Shown here piece after piece: positions 14,756 to 16,945 of a stretch of DNA of 16,945 bases. The stretch lies in contig JAUHZM010000032.1 of the NCBI GenBank assembly GCA_030426005.1, positions 1-16,945 on the forward strand, given 5' to 3'. The notes under the pieces were generated by a model. The model made no database searches. It saw only the letters and a program-made list of their open reading frames with translations, and was not told the origin of the DNA. Source of the DNA: Gammaproteobacteria bacterium. GTDB lineage: Bacteria > Pseudomonadota > Gammaproteobacteria > Arenicellales > Arenicellaceae. Numbering within the stretch: the stretch's first letter is position 1; every line of letters starts with the position of its first letter. The position numbers and the translations under genes were made by a program.

Positions 14756-14871
14756 GGGCGTGATTGTAGCGATGTCTGGTTTTCGAATCTGCTGCGTGAT
14801 GTGCTGTATAAATATAAGTCTGCGCGACGCTCGATTTGCACAACTTATGTGAAGCTGGATTGAGCTTGGCA

Positions 14872-14880
14872 TGGTATCAT
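14872..14880 (+). promoter_or_regulatory. Possible extended -10 promoter before the SDH assembly factor gene
   Basis: TGGTATCAT fits an extended -10 element (TGn plus a hexamer with five of six matches to TATAAT). Start of transcription would be near 14887, giving a leader of about 70 bases before ATG 14959. No good -35 is present. Confidence 0.35.
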
Positions 14881-14958
14881 CCGCCGCGTCAAAAGCAGTG
14901 ATCAAACAATCTACATGTGATGATGCGCTGCTCAAAATCAACTCTAGCGTGTGAGATT

Positions 14959-15138
14959 ATGTCTGACAAGAAAATTGAAAGCTCGTTGCAGGATGCCGAG
15001 ACCCAAGCGCAGGAGCAAGAATCGACAACACTTCCTGAACAGCAGGAGGCAAAGCCGCAGGAGATCAATGGTCCGCGAGGCCCTGAGCCGACGCGATATG
15101 GCGACTGGGAGTCCAAAGGTCGGTGCGTCGACTTTTAA
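14959..15138 (+). CDS. DUF1674 / SDHAF4-type succinate dehydrogenase assembly factor
   Basis: The 59-residue protein ends with the DUF1674 signature at residues 38-59: GPRGPEPTRYGDWE followed by SKGRCVDF. In eukaryotes the homologous factor SDHAF4 (yeast Sdh8) binds the flavinated SdhA subunit and promotes its assembly with SdhB. The first 37 residues are polar and rich in glutamine and glutamate, with no membrane segment, so the protein is cytoplasmic and probably disordered in part. The ATG at 14959 is chosen because MSDKK is a natural start; reading from 14917 would add 14 residues. The binding site is weak (TGAGA four bases upstream). The sdhC gene starts 169 bases downstream, so the neighbourhood agrees with the family role. 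The length is at the lower end but the signature is complete. Confidence 0.9.
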   Translation: MSDKKIESSLQDAETQAQEQESTTLPEQQEAKPQEINGPRGPEPTRYGDWESKGRCVDF

Positions 15139-15307
15139 TTGACGCCCAGCTGGTTATCCTCTTGCACCGGTCGTGGTGCGATCCGCAATAACAAATATCG
15201 AAGATTTGCTGAGCGTTACTCCCCTCGGGGCAGCAACTAAGGTAGAATGCGCATGCCTGCCACGACAGGTGCCAAAAATACTATATATTCATTAAGAGTA
15301 TTCGACT
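15139..15307 (+). promoter_or_regulatory. Intergenic region before sdhC with small hairpins
   Basis: The 169-base space holds a hairpin TTGCACC (15162-15168) with GGTGCGA (15175-15181), including one wobble pair, and a small GC-rich hairpin CCC/GGG (15221-15230). Neither is followed by a T-run, so they are not typical terminators. A TATATT at 15284-15289 resembles a -10 box but lacks a -35. The sdhC binding site AAGAG (15294-15298) is nine bases before the ATG. Confidence 0.4.
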
Positions 15308-15697
15308 ATGCAAAAAGAGAGACCCTTATCACCGCATCTGCAGGTGTATAAACTTCCACCAACTGCTTTATTGTCTATTTTGCACCGAGGGACTGGCGTT
15401 GTCCTGGCCCTGGGCACACCGTTTCTAATCTATTGGTTGATGCAACTCGCCGCTGGTCCAGAGGCTTACGCTAAGCTTGAGGTATGTCTGTCATACACCA
15501 TTGTTCAGCTGGCGATCGCAGGCTGGGCATTCGCGCTCTGTTACCACCTGTGCAACGGCATACGCCATCTGGTGATGGATACCGGGCGCGGTTACGAGCT
15601 GAATGTGCTTCGTAAGTCGGACTTAGCGGTCGCTGGTGGCGCATTAATCTTAGCCGCGATCGTGATCGGTGCGGCTTGGGCAGGAGGTGCGGCATGA
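15308..15697 (+). CDS. sdhC: Succinate dehydrogenase cytochrome b556 membrane anchor subunit SdhC
   Basis: SdhC anchors succinate dehydrogenase (complex II) in the inner membrane, binds haem b with SdhD and helps form the ubiquinone site. The 129 residues begin with RPLSPHLQVYKLPPTALLSI and LHRGTG; S23 and R27 correspond to the quinone-site serine and arginine of E. coli SdhC. Three membrane helices are visible at about 29-49, 60-82 and 105-126. H80 in YHLCNGIRHLVMD is the expected haem ligand. The stop overlaps the sdhD start by four bases (ATGA). Confidence 0.96.
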   Translation: MQKERPLSPHLQVYKLPPTALLSILHRGTGVVLALGTPFLIYWLMQLAAGPEAYAKLEVCLSYTIVQLAIAGWAFALCYHLCNGIRHLVMDTGRGYELNVLRKSDLAVAGGALILAAIVIGAAWAGGAA

Positions 15698-16074
15698 GCT
15701 TAAGAAGTCCTTTATCAAAAGCTGTTGGCCTTGGTTCAGCTAAGCACGGATTTTCTCACTGGTGGTGGCAACGTGTCAGCTCAGTGGCACTGATTCCTCT
15801 AACCCTATGGTTCCTATACGCCGTAATCTGTGCCATGAGTGGTGGTTACGAGCAGGCTGTGGCGTGGTTGTCGTCGCCGATTAACGCGACCATCATGTTG
15901 TTGTTTGTGCTAACCAGCTTGTTCCACGCACAAACCGGTTTGCAAGTCGTAATCGAAGATTACGTACACACTAAATGGGTCAATCTGACTTTACTACTAT
16001 CGGTTAAATTTGCCGCGGTGGTGATGGCTGTCCTGGCAATCATTTCCGTTTTGAAAATTGTTCTAGGAGGCTAA
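15694..16074 (+). CDS. sdhD: Succinate dehydrogenase hydrophobic membrane anchor subunit SdhD
   Basis: SdhD is the second membrane anchor of complex II and shares haem b and the ubiquinone site with SdhC. From ATG 15694 the product is 126 residues with three membrane helices at about 31-48, 64-82 and 101-122. The conserved text FHAQTGLQVVIEDYVH gives haem ligand H78 and quinone-site D89 and Y90, with the same 12-residue spacing from haem ligand to tyrosine as in E. coli SdhD. The start is fixed by a perfect AGGAGGT (15682-15688) five bases upstream and the ATGA overlap with sdhC; an in-frame ATG six codons earlier lies inside sdhC and lacks such a site. Confidence 0.96.
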   Translation: MSLRSPLSKAVGLGSAKHGFSHWWWQRVSSVALIPLTLWFLYAVICAMSGGYEQAVAWLSSPINATIMLLFVLTSLFHAQTGLQVVIEDYVHTKWVNLTLLLSVKFAAVVMAVLAIISVLKIVLGG

Positions 16075-16077
16075 GCG

Positions 16078-16945
16078 GTGAAGGGCGATTATAAAATTGT
16101 GGACCACGCTTATGATGTGGTTGTGGTCGGTGCAGGTGGTGCAGGTTTGCGTGCCACATTTGGTATGGCGGTCGCGGGGTTATCAACAGCGTGTTTAACC
16201 AAGGTATTCCCAACTCGTAGTCATACGGTAGCGGCGCAAGGCGGCATGAGTGCGGCCTTGGGTAATATGGGTGAAGACGATTGGCGTTTTCACATGTATG
16301 ACACGGTCAAGGGTTCTGACTGGTTGGGCGACCAGGATTCGATCGAATACATGTGTCGTAATGCACCAGCAGCGGTCTATGAGCTGGAACATTATGGCGT
16401 GCCGTTCTCACGTACTGAAGAAGGCAAGATTTACCAGCGTGCGTTTGGTGGAATGACGACCCATTACGGTGAAGGTCAGGCCTTGCGTACTTGTGCGGCG
16501 GCAGACCGAACCGGTCACGCGATTCTGCATACGCTGTATCAGCAAGCGTTAAAGCACGACGCACAATTCTTCATCGAGTTCTTTGCACTCGATCTGATTA
16601 TGGAAGACGGCGAGTGTCGTGGCGTGGTTGCGATCGACATGGCAACTGGTGAGATTCACCGTTACCGCGCTAAGAAAGTCGTACTTGCAACTGGTGGTTA
16701 CGGACGAGCTTATTTCTCGTGTACGTCTGCGCATACCTGTACTGGCGACGGTAACGCGATGGTGTTACGAGCTGGTCTGCCACTGCAAGATATGGAATTT
16801 GTTCAATTCCATCCTACGGGCATCTACGGCGCTGGCTGTTTGATTACCGAAGGTGCGCGTGGTGAGGGTGGTTACCTGACTAATTCGGAAGGCGAGCGCT
16901 TTATGGAGCGTTATGCGCCGAATGCCAAAGATCTCGCGTCACGCG
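16078..16945 (+). CDS. sdhA: Succinate dehydrogenase flavoprotein subunit SdhA (3' end cut by the window)
   Basis: SdhA oxidises succinate to fumarate on covalently bound FAD and passes electrons to SdhB. The frame is open from a GTG at 16078 to the window end, giving about 289 residues of a protein usually near 590. Visible are the FAD-binding DVVVVGAGGAGL, the flavin-linking histidine H49 in RSHTVAAQGGMSAALGN, FGGMTTHYGEGQALRTC, AADRTGHAILHTLYQQAL, and the substrate-site region QFHPTGIYG and LITEGARGEGGYL. The start codon is GTG with AGGAGG (16065-16070) seven bases upstream, three bases after the sdhD stop, so it is part of the sdhCDA operon; sdhB is expected just beyond the window. No frameshift or missing motif is seen. 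Confidence 0.96.
   Translation, partial: MKGDYKIVDHAYDVVVVGAGGAGLRATFGMAVAGLSTACLTKVFPTRSHTVAAQGGMSAALGNMGEDDWRFHMYDTVKGSDWLGDQDSIEYMCRNAPAAVYELEHYGVPFSRTEEGKIYQRAFGGMTTHYGEGQALRTCAAADRTGHAILHTLYQQALKHDAQFFIEFFALDLIMEDGECRGVVAIDMATGEIHRYRAKKVVLATGGYGRAYFSCTSAHTCTGDGNAMVLRAGLPLQDMEFVQFHPTGIYGAGCLITEGARGEGGYLTNSEGERFMERYAPNAKDLASR

Noticed and set aside
14730..14843. N-terminal extension of ygfZ by 38 residues
   Set aside because: The added text is histidine-rich and unlike the family, and it would run through the likely promoter; ATG 14729 fits the usual length.
15164..15179. Rho-independent terminator after the SDHAF4-type gene
   Set aside because: The hairpin is not followed by T bases, so it is kept only as a possible regulatory structure.
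1..16945. CRISPR array, transposon ends, prophage genes, tRNA or rRNA
   Set aside because: No regularly spaced repeats, transposase or integrase motifs, or RNA gene signatures were seen on either strand.

Overview
The window is about 17 kb of roughly 50% GC chromosome from a gammaproteobacterium. Evidence for this is the guaBA pair, an E. coli PykA-type pyruvate kinase, a YjgR-type ATPase, a YpfJ-type metallopeptidase, a YgfZ homologue, a cytochrome c5 and gammaproteobacterial-style sdhCDA and type II secretion genes. No phage, insertion sequence, CRISPR array, tRNA or rRNA is visible. Gene order looks like ordinary core genome with a few less common arrangements.

Left part (1-3864): the C-terminal half of pyruvate kinase, then guaB (IMP dehydrogenase) and guaA (GMP synthase), the two steps from IMP to GMP, arranged as an operon. 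A perfect TATAAT box lies 6 bases before the only possible guaB start codon, which suggests a leaderless mRNA.

3885-5124, minus strand: a tight three-gene unit reading DUF6249-like membrane protein, ECF-type RNA polymerase sigma factor, then a two-helix membrane protein without cysteines. The sigma factor sits between two small membrane proteins and no classical zinc-binding anti-sigma factor is seen. This is the best candidate in the window for an incompletely described regulatory system.

5319-9763, plus strand: gspH, I, J, K, L and M, the minor pseudopilins and inner-membrane platform proteins of type II secretion. gspC-G and gspN are not here, so the secretion locus is split. It ends at a strong terminator shared with a convergent membrane-anchored cytochrome c5 gene.

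10531-13740: a YjgR/DUF853 HerA-like ATPase (minus), divergent from a coiled-coil protein of unknown function, followed by a YpfJ-type zinc metallopeptidase and a second shared terminator.

13830-16945: ygfZ (minus; folate-dependent protein for Fe-S enzyme maintenance) is divergent from a small DUF1674/SDHAF4-type succinate dehydrogenase assembly factor. This is followed by sdhC, sdhD and the first half of sdhA. The right end is therefore a succinate dehydrogenase biogenesis neighbourhood: membrane anchor, flavoprotein, a flavoprotein assembly factor and a probable Fe-S maintenance protein.
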